Shown piece after piece: positions 31,600 to 44,100 of a DNA stretch of 64,000 nt; positions within the stretch are counted from its first letter, which is position 1, and each line of letters begins with the position of its first letter. Below the pieces are notes generated by a model. It saw only the letters and a list, made by a program, of their open reading frames with translations. It ran no database searches and had not been told where the DNA came from. The DNA lies in NCBI GenBank assembly GCA_037349105.1, contig JAYJMM010000100.1:1334501-1398500 (forward strand), in the 5' to 3' direction. The stretch comes from Limnomonas spitsbergensis. Its lineage: Eukaryota > Chlorophyta > Chlorophyceae > Chlamydomonadales. The position numbers were made by a program, and so were the translations under genes.

Positions 31600-32545
31600 T
31601 CATGTACCCATGCCAATGACGTTACATCTCTGGGCCCTGCTCAAAAAGGCTCAGCCGAGTGGGCGCCTAAGTAAAGAGTTAGGAGGAATGATCAAAACAA
31701 ACATAAGGGGGCAGTACAAAAAAGGAGGTACTCATGTCAATAACGTTACACCTCTGGGCCCGCTCAAAGCTCGGCCGCGTGGGCGCCCAACTGTTCAGAA
31801 GGGAGTAAAGAAGGAACTAAAAGGAAGAGAGGGGGAAAGGAACTAAAGGAGAGGCCGGGAAGGCAAAGCAGACCAAGTCCAACACCTGAGTTACACTAGA
31901 GACTAGCCCTCAACAAAGCCTCTAAGAAAAGAGAAGTCCAGAAAAGCAAGCGTATCCCACCCCTGCTTGGCCGCGAGGGTGCCCCACTGATCAGAAGGGA
32001 GAAGAGAAGAAACTAAAAAGGGGGCAAACAACAACAACAACAACACAAAAAAAGGCCAAAAGAGGTACTCATGTGCAACAGAGTGACGTCACCTTTGTTC
32101 GATTGTAGTGGGCTTGTGGTTAATTTGCCCGCGTGGTATGCACGGGGATCTCTCTCCTCCTGAACTCTTTAGTCCATGTCGCTCTCCTCACAACCTGTTT
32201 TCCATCACTGGAACGTATCAATGACGTTGCACCTCTGGGCCATGCTCAAAAGGCTCGGCCACATGGGCCCCTGGCGCGCCGGGTGGAAAATAATCTGAAG
32301 GAGAGGAAAGCAACTGAAGGGAAAAGGAGAAGGAAAAGACCACCCCCCAAAAAGAAAGGAAGTCTGAAGATTCCTCAGCCTGTCCAGATGCTAGCCCTCC
32401 ACTAACCAAGAGCAATGAGAGGATAGAAAGCAAGAGGGGAGCGACTTTGTCGTAAGTAGCAGACGTAACAAAAGGTTGGCCCCCCAAAGGAAAGGTAACC
32501 CGAATCCTCAGCCCCTGGCTGACAGGGCAACCAAGGAAACTCAAC
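31600..32545 (+). repeat. Cluster of dispersed family A copies
   Basis: Copies start near 31614 (CCAATGACGTTACATCTCTGG), 31737 (GTCAATAACGTTACACCTC, continuing through CAACTGTTCAGAAGGGA to CGTATCCCACCCCTGC at about 31960) and 32216 (ATCAATGACGTTGCACCTC). The 32216-32505 copy belongs to a subtype that is repeated in inverse orientation at about 36700-36970 (GGAAAAGACCACC, AGGAAGTCTGAAGATTCC). Confidence 0.75.
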
Positions 32546-33608
32546 CCTCACGTTCAAAAAAACGAGTAGTTAGCTGCCTAGCTGGCAATTTCGGCTGGGC
32601 ATTGATGAAACCCTAACACCAGTACTGAGTAGTTTCTCCCAGCCGAAAGCCCGGAACAAGAAGCAGTTCTCAGGAAAATTGCCAGATCACCGCCTAGGCA
32701 CCTAAGGCAATCCTATGTCCCTGACTCACTGACTGGGTTCATGGGTTCATCACACCTTGACAGAGGCATCTCATCTGGTCCATGTAATGCATGCGTTGTC
32801 AACCAACCTTGATTTGACAGGGGAAGGAATGACCGCTTGACAGCATGTACAATTGCCCTTGACATTTCACTATGGAACGCTTGACAGAAAAGCGGGTGGC
32901 AGAAAGAAGACATACGACCTGATGCGGGTGTACTGACTCAGGCTCATATACTGCTAATATCTTACTGTCGGTAACCGATCCGGGGCTGGACCTGTGGCGT
33001 GGTGTAAGAGAGGATCGTGTGGGCCTGGGCGTTGGTGCGTGCCACCGTGGGGTGAGGGCTTAGGGCATACCTGATCACGTCCGCGTCCGGGGGTTGTGGA
33101 GAGCGTTCGAGTCCGTGACTGCAAGGAAGCGAGCGTTGAACGCGGCTTGTGTGCGCTCTTGGATGCGAGCACTAGACTTCGCAATTTTGATATTACGGCA
33201 CTGTCCCACCCAACGCTCCCGCTGGCATGAATTCACGGCCAGGTTCGGACAGCGGGACGGCTGAGGGCTGGGAGAGTGAGGGCGAGTGGGTGCTTGGCTA
33301 ATCATGACACGATGCGATGGCGGTGACACCGCATCCGCTGGCGGTCACCGTTGATTCACAGATTAGGGTTCGGGTATGCCGTTGACAAATACTACCTTTG
33401 CATTTGTAAAGGGTCCACCGATGAAGCAACCTGGCGAAACAATTGATCAATCCATTAACAGCACAATCATCACGTTAACGTCTACCATAGAGGCAAGCTG
33501 CCTAACCCCTTTCCTCAAAGGCAAGTAGCTTGTGGCTCTTCGGCCTTGGATGCACACAGCGCACTCTCTTCATTCTAGAACTCGGGGAACTTAATTAAAT
33601 TGGCTGAT
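32546..33608. other. Intergenic, nothing recognised
   Basis: The sequence appears single-copy. Several short frames are open, but none has motifs, splice support or length that would justify calling a gene. Confidence 0.4.
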
Positions 33609-34226
33609 ATGATCGGTGACACTGCCGCTCCACAGCGACTATCAACTTTGAATTATCGAAACGCCATAGAATATCTTTCTGAAATATCCCAAACTTTTTA
33701 CACTTTGCTATTGCAGATGATGTCTATCAGAGCCCATGGTCTCCTCAGCGCACAGCAGCGATGCAAAGTCGTGAACGCTACTGTCCCACCTGCTCGCCGA
33801 AGCCAGTGTAGGGTTGTCGCCTACTCTTCCGAGGCTGGAGCATCCTCCTATATGGCTCAATCCAGCTATGCAAATCTGCCTACAGCTCATATTCCGCCCG
33901 CGGCAGTCGAAAGCGCAAAGAAGACGCTCATGGCGAGCGTTAGGAGGCCGGTCCCCCCGCCCGACCTGGTATTGGCGGATGCTGCCACGAGGTGCTGCGT
34001 GATAACGGAAGTCAGGCGGGGTCAAGAGAGCAGCCCTGAAGGCCCGACGTCGCCTGTTGATGCAAGAGCTGCCCCTGGTGAGCACGTGTGGATCAGGGGT
34101 ATAGCTCCTCCACCGCCGTCGTTTGGCCTGACCGCATCGGCTGCCACCTGGATGGCCGATCTGCCCCTATTACTCTGTTTTGTCCATCGTCCACAAGCTT
34201 CCTTGTCACGAAAAGCCTGTTTATGA
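33609..34226 (+). CDS. Hypothetical ORF with transit-peptide-like start
   Basis: The frame is open from the ATG at 33609 to the TGA at 34226. A second in-frame ATG pair at 33717-33722 starts MMSIRAHGLLSAQQRCKVVN and is followed by PPARRSQCRVVAYSSEA, a Ser/Arg-rich, acid-poor stretch like plastid transit peptides. The following 60 residues (KKTLMASVRRPVPPPDLVLA) are unremarkable and the C-terminal part looks non-coding. It may be the first exon of a gene whose other exons were not found, or a chance frame. No family is recognised. Confidence 0.25.
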   Translation: MIGDTAAPQRLSTLNYRNAIEYLSEISQTFYTLLLQMMSIRAHGLLSAQQRCKVVNATVPPARRSQCRVVAYSSEAGASSYMAQSSYANLPTAHIPPAAVESAKKTLMASVRRPVPPPDLVLADAATRCCVITEVRRGQESSPEGPTSPVDARAAPGEHVWIRGIAPPPPSFGLTASAATWMADLPLLLCFVHRPQASLSRKACL

Positions 34227-36690
34227 AACCAGCTGATGTATGTCATTTGTTGTCCTCCCTACCTCGCAGCCTCCCGCATCAGGCTGTCATGCGGCACCAT
34301 GCTTCTGTTGCCTCCCGGCATGCCTTCCACCTCTCCCCACATCCTGGCCATTTCGCGCCTGACTGCGGCCAAGAGGGTTGCTGTGGTGTCTCCTGGGTAT
34401 GGTTCCACGAGGTCATGGGCTGTGTCGGTGACCGACATGCCACGGGCCCCTGGTGGCTCCGAAGCGCCAGTCCGCCGTGCCACTGTGAAGGTGAAAGCGA
34501 CTTCTCGACGCGTGTCCCTGGCAGCGATTGGCACTGCAGGAGGTAGCCCGACTGCCTCTTCCTTGTGATTATTTGTTCCTGGCAGATTGTGCCTAGTGGA
34601 GATGGGGCGCATGACCCTTTCCACAGCTAAGGTGCATTCAGCACAGGTCTCGAAGTTATTAATTTTTTTGTATCATATCCACTTCTTGTATACTTCAAAC
34701 TTACTTATGCCTTATCAAATGTTGCTCAAACCGCTCTTGTCCTCGAAGTGTGCTAGGTTAATTGTTCAGATTTTGTTTGGCCCTCATGTCTTTTACCCCG
34801 TCGCCTGCCTGTGTGCGGGTGAAGGGTACGACAGGGGGCTTTCCACGTATTAGTCCAGATGAAACCTCTAATCCCTTCAGTGCAGCGACATCGACATGAG
34901 CTCGGTCGATAATAAAATTATTTGTGGTCTTGAGTGACAGGAATTTGAAGCCTGGATATACGAGAGAAAACGAGTTCCGTGAACTATGATAATACCTGCC
35001 TGGGTAATTAACGGTGCTTCCTCTTCACGAGAGTTGATACTGGAATAGTAGTTTGAATGAGACTGGTTGTCGATGTTTCTTGGTTCTGTCTTGCAGACCA
35101 TGCTGTGGTTCTCTGATACTGATTTATGTTTTGTTCCTGTCTGATGTATGTCCTCAGAGACGCGCGAGCTGTGGCTCCTGCAACCTGCACTGTTGCTATG
35201 GGCTTTTGACTGGCCTGAGTGTCATGGGGATATTTTCCTCCTCCTGAACTATAATTCCTTCCTCAAAGACTTGCTATGCTTTCTCTTTCAGGGCAGATCT
35301 AATAAAATACGGAATGTGTTCCCGGTGATGGTGAACTTGCCTCTTCTTGTAGGCCCGTTTGCACCTGAACCTCTCCTACGGCACTTGTAAAAAGCGATAA
35401 TTCGTGACTGATATGCATCGCTCCTGCAGCTGATAACGTTGCCCTGGCTACCATATTGTCAAGCCAATGACGCTGCACATCTCAGTACCGTCGGATCATG
35501 ACCATAACTGGTCTGGGATTGAAATTGTGACAACATTATTTAAGGGCCAGTTTAACACAGTGACGAAGATTTCAGGGCACGAATTACTGGCAATGTAAAT
35601 GCCAATAAGGTAGGATGCTCAGTACAAGCCCTGAGACGCCCAGCTGAGCTTTGTTTGCGCATGGCCTTGCTGACTAATTGTGGTCAGGTCCAGATCTTTG
35701 CAGGTCGTACGATTGAGCAGCTCCAAAAGCAATAGTTGCACCCTGGAGCGAAGCGAAAACAAAATTTCAACACCCCATCCTCGAAAGTTGTAGCGCTTTA
35801 CACATCTGGTCTTGAAATAGTTTTCGGCTGAGGAGATGTGGAGGGTCCAAAGGTGGGGGGGAGGAGGTGACAAGAACAAATGGTCTTTTTTCTTACATCA
35901 GACTGAGACGATAGTTACACCGTTGAATTCCTTCTGTCATTTGCTACAGTTATGCATCAGAAAACATCCCAGACAGAAAACTAGACCCCTCTTGGCATGC
36001 AATTATGGCATAGGGGGGTGTCATGGCACCGGAACCTCATGCACCGTTGTGCATACACCCATTCTGGACTCACACGGTGTAGCTGCATTTGTAGTTGCTA
36101 TGAATTAAGCAATGACAACCTGTTGTAATCATTGTTTGAAGGTCTTGAATTTCTCAGACAACCCAGTGGCCCAAAGATGTCATATGCGGCGGCCGAGAGG
36201 GGCTCTGCCCACAATCCTTGCACCAACAGACCAGTGGCTCGCACCATGTGCAGGAGCATCGCGGGTACCATCCGCCCTTAGTTAGATGCCACTCATTCGT
36301 GAGTCCTCTTGTTTCTGGAGCCTTGTGGTCTCTAGCGAGAATAGGTAGCTGGCACGTGGTAGCTAGAGCAATGGTTTGCTTGTTAGTTTCACCGCTTGAT
36401 ATTTGTAAACAATCTATATATATCGACACCATTAGAAGCGCACGGATGAGCTGACTGAAGTTGACCCCGCTCCCTTCTTTAAATTCTGATTTTTGACTAA
36501 GAAATACTAGGTTCCGGAGGCGGGGGGGGGGGGTGGCCAGGGGTCGTTTGACAATTTCAAACGGATGGGGTGTTAAACTTTTGTTTTGCCCCCCCCCTCG
36601 CCCTGAGGTCAATACCATTCATTGTAGGTGCCATTCTTGTTAAAAAGAGTGGCCTATCCAGTAGCTACCCTGACCGCTGAAGTTCTGACT
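34227..36690. other. Intergenic, no assignable gene
   Basis: A minus frame at 34624-34259 (TATLLAAVRREMARMWGEVE, GGNRSMVPHDSLMREAAR) is non-repetitive and could be a transposon or gene remnant. 34860-36690 is AT-richer single-copy DNA. 36522-36533 is a poly-G run. No splice-supported exon chain was found. Confidence 0.35.
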
Positions 36691-37675
36691 TGAACAGTGA
36701 ACTTGTTCATGTCAACCGGGTTACCTTTTCTCTTTGGGGCATGCCTTTTGTTCCCCTTTTGCTCTCTATCATCTCTTTGCTTTTGATAGAGCCTAGACGG
36801 GCTGGGGAATCTTCAGACTTCCTTTCCTTTTGGGGGTGGTCTTTTCCATTTCCCTTCAGTTGCTCCATTTCCCGTCTGTTTTTTTCTTTCCCCTATTACC
36901 GGCGCTTTTTCCCTCACAAACAGACATTCGGGCGCCCACGTGGCCGAGCCTTCTTAGCATAGCCCACAGGTCAATGACGTTACACCACTGGGCCATGCAC
37001 AAAAAAGGCTCGTCTGCGTTGGCGCCCAACTGTTCAGATGGGAGGAAAGAAGAAACTAAAAGGAAGAGGGAACAAAAGTCAAAGGAACGAAAGGAGAGGT
37101 CTGTAAGGCAAACAAGTCTGGCACTTGAGCTCCTCTAGTAACTAGCCCTCAACAAAGTCTACAACAGCGTCCACAGAAGCAAGTCGATAACGTTACACCT
37201 CTGGGCCCACTCAAAGCTCGGCCGCGTGGGCGCCCAACTGTTCATAAGGGAGAAAAGAAGAAACTAAACGGAAGAGGGGGGGGAAGGAACAAAAGGAGAG
37301 ACCGGTAAGGCAAAGAAGACCAAGACACAGAAGCAAGTGCATCTCACCCCTGCTCAGCCTGGTGGATGTTTCCGGCACCGTTCGGGGGACCTGCCCACCC
37401 CCGCTCCTGTAACTGCGGCCGAGCCTTTTTGAGCAGGCCCCAGAGTACCGTAGTAACGTCATTGACATGCTGCCCTATTAAGTTCTCGCCGTGGAATTCT
37501 TCATCCCCTACCAGCCCCACACGACGTAGCTTTAAGTATAGCCTTGCCAACCCCCTGTCCTACTTCCCCTCATTTTGAATCTGGCCTGTTAATGACGTTA
37601 CACCTCTGGGCCCTGCTTAAAGCTCGGCCCTGTCGGCAAACATTAAGTCAGGTAGGTAAGTCAAGGGAGAAGGCA
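36690..37675. repeat. Cluster of dispersed family A copies in both orientations
   Basis: An inverted copy at about 36700-36970 abuts a direct copy at about 36971-37140 head to head, sharing the GTCAATGACGTTACACC end. Further copies follow at about 37187-37420 (+), 37420-37470 (-) and 37588-37675 (+). The 37187 copy shows CTCGGCCGCGTGGGCGCCC, CAACTGTTCATAAGGG and ACCGTTCGGGGGACCTGCCC in order, so it is one of the fuller copies. Confidence 0.75.
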
Positions 37676-37729
37676 CAGTTAATCTTGTGACAACTAGTCC
37701 GTTGGGGCCCAACCCACTGCAATTGTGAT

Positions 37730-38005
37730 TTCCATTGCAACATCTCGAATTTGTTACTGTCAAACTCTTACATACATTCCCTCTCAACTGGTTTGACCAC
37801 AGCCCTGGCCTCCTAGCTTGCCAGACAGCCATGCAACGCGTCCTCACACTACCACAACTAATTGGTTTCAACATCACCATCCAAATTTTAATTTCTGTTA
37901 GCTCCATCCTACAGATATTCGGACGGGGCTCACGCCACCTCAATCGGTTCCACCACGGCCACTTCCTCCATGGTTGCAAGACAGCCGCGGAACGCATCCT
38001 CACAT
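37730..38005 (-). repeat. Partial duplication of the CobW gene terminal-exon tail
   Basis: About 37925-38000 repeats the end of the last CobW exon (GCTCACGCCACCTCAATCGG, TTCCACCACGGCCACTTCCT and GACAGCCGCGGAACG), offset by about 173 bp from the real tail at 38098-38165. A more diverged trace lies at about 37795-37850. The copies lie beyond the stop codon in the 3' flank, so they are not coding. Confidence 0.7.
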
Positions 38006-38100
38006 AACCACAATTGGATCAAAAAATGACCAATACCGGTAACCATGCAAACTTGAATTTGCATCTGACCAACACCATCCTACAAACATCCCGACAGGGC

Positions 38101-41100
38101 TCACGCCACCTCAATCGGTTCCACCACGACCATTTCCTCCTTTGTTGCAAGGCAGCCGCGGAAGGCCTCCTCAAAGTCCTCCCGGCAAATATCGCGGCCG
38201 ATGAAAACCATCTTGTTCACGCGGCGCTCGTCCGGTCGCCACTTGCGGTCCGGCGTCCCCTCAAACATCATGTGCACGCCCTGATCCGAGGGTTCAAGCA
38301 TTAGGGTTTCTATCAAAATCAGGGTTTAAGCCTGGGGCGGAATGAGTGCCCTCCAACATCATGTGCACGCCCTGATCGGAGGGTTCAAGAACCAGGGTTT
38401 CTATCAAAATAAGAGTTTGAGTGTGGGGCAGAAGCGAGTGCCCTCCAACAATATCTGCACGCCCTGATCCGAGGGTTCAAGAATCACGGTTTCTATCAAG
38501 ATAAGAGTTTGAGTGTGGGGCAGAAGCGAGTGCCCTCCAACAATATCTGCACGCCCTGATCCGAGGGTTCAAGAATCACGGTTTCTATCAAGATAAGAGT
38601 TTGAGTGTGGGGCAGGAGCGAGTGCCCTCCAACAATATCTGCACGCCCTGATCCGAGGGTTCAAGAATCACGGTTTCTATCAAGATAAGAGTTTGAGTGT
38701 GGGGCAGAAGCGAGTGCCCTCCAACAATATCTGCACACCCTGGTTTAAGGGTTCCAAAGACAGTTTACAAAAAAACAAAAATTAGGGTTTCAGTCTGGGG
38801 CAGGATCGAGTGCCCCCCAACATCATGTGCAGTTGTGCACGCCCTGGCCAGAGGGTTCCAAAAGCCGTGTTTGCAATGGAAACCAGGGCTTCAGCCTGGC
38901 AAGAATTCGATCGCCCTCAAACATTATCTGCACGCTCTGAAAAGCAGAGGCACGGGAAGGGAGGAAAAGGGTTCACATTGTCAAACTGAGTCTGGCCTGC
39001 CTTCAAACATCACGTGCACGACCTGATCCTAGGGTGTCGGAGTCAGTCATGAGGGCTTGGGTCTGGGGTGGAATCCAGTCCCCTCATCACATCACATCAC
39101 GAGCAAGCCTTGACCAAAGTTTTTTTTTAGTCAGGGCGTGTAAAGGGCATAGATTTCAGGTGGAGTCCAGCGCCCTCCAACATAATGTCAAAAACACCCA
39201 CACTTCCTGTCCACACAAACCAGCTCTCTGGCACCCCCATTCTGCATAACCTAGCATCCCACTCATAGGCCCAGGGAAGGGACGCCGGCACCGGCACCGG
39301 GGGAAGTGGGCCGAAGGCCCATTTTCTCCCGGTGAGCTGGCAAACCCCCTTCCTGCAAACCCCGGCAAAATTGGAGTTTTTCACTGACTATGCCCCCAGC
39401 TTTAGCCGGACGTATTTCAAAGTCTCCTGCAGTCTCCCCGGCCCTTGCCTACAGTAGGTCCCTGCCTGTCCTCCCACTCTAACCCTTGCGACAAAATCCC
39501 CACAAACTAAATGTGTGTGCCTTCTCCCACCCCGATCTCTGCACTACCCCTCGGCAACACATCCCCTCCCGCATTCCAGAATAGAGCATGCTGGACTGTG
39601 AAGCGTGTGAAGTTTTCACAGTCCAGCGGGGCATCACATTTGATGCATGGGACTGGTGCCTGTAAACCGGTACAGGCACTAAATACGCTAGGTCAGCGAG
39701 CGAAAACCAGTGACCCCCCTGGGCAAGCACAACCAACACACAACCACCCAACATGAGCATGGGAATGAACCCCATATTGCAGAAGAGCTGAACTCGAGCT
39801 CTCCGGAAAAGAGCACGATATCATGCCCGCAGAACCCCTTCATGCTCTCAAAAAATAAAAAGACCTTGCGCACGCAGGACCCTCCTCCTGCTCTTCAGAA
39901 AAGAACAATCTCACGCTTATAGATTCCCTTCCTGCTCTTCAAAAACAATTACAAACCTCACGCCTGCAAATCCCCCCCTGCCCTCCAGAAAATAATAAAT
40001 CTCACGCACGCAGATCCCCCTCCTGCGCTCCCCAAAAGACCAATCCTCTAACCTGGTACACAAAGCGGAATTCGGACCCAGCGATGGACAGGATACCTTG
40101 ACCTCTTACCCCTAAGCCTGAACCAATCCTCTCACCTGGTACACACAACTGAAATCTGACCCAGCAATAGACAGTTTACCCTGACCCCCAACCCTGACCC
40201 CTAACCCCGACCCCTAACCCTGACCCCCAACCCTGACCCCTAACCCCCAACCCTGACCCCGACCCCCAACCCTGACCCCCTTACCAATCCTCTCACCTGG
40301 TACACAAAGCGGAACTCGGACCCAGCGATAGACAGGGTACCCTGACCCCCAACCCTGACCCCCTTACCCAATCCTCTCACCTGGTACACAAAGCGGAACT
40401 CGGACCCAGCAATAGACAGGGTACCCTGACCCCCAACCCTGACCCCCTTACCCAATCCTCTCACCTGGTACACAAAGCGGAACTCGGACCCAGCAATAGA
40501 CAGGGTACCCTGACCCCCAACCCTGACCCCCTTACCCAATCCTCTCACCTGGTACACAAAGCGGAACTCGGACCCAGCAATAGACAGGATACCCTTCATG
40601 CGGTAGATGTCCTCCGAGCGGCTCTCCAGGAGGAATCCCAGAGAGTAATTGATCTGTTGTGTCAAGGGCAGCAAGGGCAGGCGGCTAAGATTATGTAGGT
40701 CGAATATGGGGGGTCGAATATGGGGGGCGAATATGAGGGGCAAATATGAGCGTCCTTTCAAGTAGCCTTTGGCAGTCCTGCGTATTGGCGGAAGGACATG
40801 GCCTAGACCCTACCCCAGGCTCCATTTTGACACAAAATCCTTCCTCATTCCTCACTGCCGCCCTCCCCCCCCTTCCACTCACTCCACATCCCAACTTGGG
40901 CAGGATCCCAGCCCACACCATTTCCCACCCATTCTCTACCGCCCAACCCGCGCACAACCCCAACCTCCCCATAGCAGCCCCCTTCACCCTAAAACAACCC
41001 AGCCCCCACCTCGTCTAGAGCCATGTCTGCATACAGCAAGCGTTCAGGGTTTGCCCTGCCCCCCCTAGACCATCAACCCTCAAGCCCTCAACCCCGACCC

Positions 41101-44100
41101 CACCTTGTCCAGATCCATGTCTCCATCCAGAATCAGGCTCACAGACGACACCTTGTCATCGTGGCGCTGAACCACCGCCGCCACAGTAGCCGGCGCAGCA
41201 TGGCTCTCATGTTCGCACTCGGCGCCGGCGCAGGCATGCCCATCCTCCCCATGCTCGTGGCTGTGCGCCGCCCCCGCCGCGCCGGAAGCATGTCCGTGCT
41301 CGTGCTCATCGCTGTGCGCGTGCGCATGGTCATGGCTGTCATGGCTGTGGTTGTGGCTCTCGTCCTTGCAGTCCGCCCCGCTGCAGTCACCCTCGTGCTC
41401 GTGCTTGTGGTCGTGGCCGTGGTCGTGGTCGTGCGTGTGCGTGAGGCTTGTGTTCAACTGCCTCTCCACGGAGTTGAGGTCAAAGCCACCCACGCCCAAC
41501 ACAAAGTCCACCTACAGGGCACGCGGGGGCACGTGGGGTTCAAGGGGTGTGGGTTAAGGGCTTGTGCCGGGGGGCACAACACGTGCGTCAGGGCGCGAAA
41601 TACCTGGAGCCTTCAACCTCCGTCTCACCTCCACTTGGGCACGTGTTGTCTGCTGCACGATTGCCATCTTGTTGAGGGTGCGCAGGGTTTGAATTCAAGG
41701 GTATGGGGCTCAGGGTATAAGGTGAAGGGTTCAAGGCATCAACCGATGCCTCCACCTGAGCGTGTTGTCCATTGCACAATTGCCATCTCGTTAAGAGTAC
41801 GCAGAGTTTGCATGTCAGGGTCTGAGGTTCAGGGTCTGAAGTCAAGGGTAAAGGGTTCAACCGATGCCTCACCTCCACTTGGGCGCGTGCTGTCTGCTGC
41901 ACAATAGCCATCTCATTGAGGGTGCGCAGGGTTTAAATTCAAGGGTATGGGGCTCAGGGTATAAGGTAAAGGGTTCAAGGCTCAAGGCATCAACCGGTGT
42001 CTCCCCTCCACCTGGGCGCGTGTCGTCCGCTGCACCATTGCCATCTCGTTGATGGTACGCAGGGTTTACATTTCAGGGTTTGGGGTTCAGGGTTTTAAAG
42101 TCAACGGTATATGGTTCAACTGATGCCTCACCTCCACTTGGGCGCGTGTCGTCCGTTGGACGACTGCCATCTCGTTGATGGTCCGCAAGCGTGCCTCCAG
42201 CTGCGTTAGCTGTGCGGGGCTGACCTGGAGCGGTCAAAAAGAGAGATACCGTTATAACGCAGACTGCGTCAGGTTACCTAGCGTACCCTAGATTTGAATT
42301 GCCTTCCCTTGGATTTGAATTGCCTTCCCTTGGATTTGAATTGCCTTCCCTCGGATTTGAATTGCCTTCCCTCGGATTTGAATTGCCTTCCCTCGGATTT
42401 AAATTGCCTTCCCTCGGATTTGAATTACCTTCCCTCGGATTTGAATTGCCTTCCCTCGGATTTGAATTACCTTCCCTCGGATTGAATGTATTGTTCACTT
42501 GAAGCTTCCCCCGGGCTATATAAACAGACGACCCTCCTCATTTCCGACTGAAACGGGCGTCGAAAATCGTTAGTTCGTACTGGTATTTTAATGAATCTCT
42601 CACCCCTACACAAAGTTAATTGTGAAATAAGGCAATTCGAATCTATTCTATATGGAGCAGGCAAATGCAGCCTTATGGCATTATTTAAATGGCATGCCGT
42701 ACATTGCTTTGCCTTCCCTCATAATCGACGCTGTTTGGGGTCGAGGGATACATGAAGATACGAATTGTCGATTGTCAACGCCAGTTTTCAGTCGAAAATC
42801 GGGTTAAGGGTTTAGGGATGTCATACGCATCCCCACTCACATAGGAACATGGTCTTTCACTTTTTCAGGAGTGAGAAACCTTGGGAGCCCGAGCGTGTGT
42901 CAAACCCCGAACACTAAACATTTTATTTTAATATTTAAGGGTGAGAACCCTTGAAACCCGTGCAAGTTTAAAACCCTACACCCTACCTAATAGTGCCTCT
43001 TTCACTATTTCAGGTGTGAGAAACCTTGAAGCCCATGCGTGTAAAGAACCCTAAACCCTTTACACTAAACATTTCATTCCACTATTTTAGGGGTAAGAAC
43101 ACTTGCGAGCCTGCGCGTGTGTACAACCCTTCACCCTAAACAATTTTTTTCACTACCTCTGGCGTGAGATCCCTAGGAGCCCGTGCGTGTGTAAACTCTA
43201 AACCCTGCACCTTCTCTATGAAAGGTATAAGAACCCCTTTATGCCCCGCCCTCTCACCAGGTCAACCTTGTTGAGCAGAATCCTGTCCGTCGTTCACGAT
43301 GTCATGCACATTCTCACACACAAACGACATACCGTAGATTTGATTTGCCTTCCCTCCGGCAACGAAAACATTTCTTTTCATACTGGCCTCAGGGCAAACC
43401 GTCGGCAAAAAATAAGTTCCAACTGAAAACTGGTAAATCGATAACTAGTAAATCCATGGATCCCTCAAAACCCCAGATAAAGATAATTATGAGGGAGGGC
43501 AAAGCAAATCTACAGTTCTACCTAGGTGTAACATAACATACCAACAACAGGTCCGCCCTCTCACCAGGTCAACCTTGTTAAGCAGTATCCTGTCCGCGTA
43601 CGCCACCTGCTCCACCGCCTCATTCACGATGTCCTCCTCCTTCTTCTGATCCAGGTGACGCTCCACATGAAACGCATCCACCACCGTCACCACGCCATCC
43701 AGGCGGACCCTGATACAGACAGGGCTCAGGACAGAAATTCAGGTGTGTGTGGGGGATAATAAATACGTTTAACATGTCCACGTGGCACTCCACATGCATA
43801 CAGCATCCACCACCGTCACCGCACCATCTAGACGCACCCTGGTACAGACAGGGCTCAGGACAGGAATTCAGGTGTGTGAAGGGGGTAACAATACGTTTAA
43901 CATGTCCAGGTGGCACTCCACATGCATACAGCACCGCCACAACGCTATCCATGCGGACCCTGATACACAGGGCCGGGTTCAAGACAAGAATTAAGAAAGG
44001 AACACGCTATTTGCGAGTTTGAGTGACACTCCACATGCTTGGCATCTGGCACCGTCACCCCACCGTCCACAGTCCAGATGCACCCTGATCCACACTTCTG

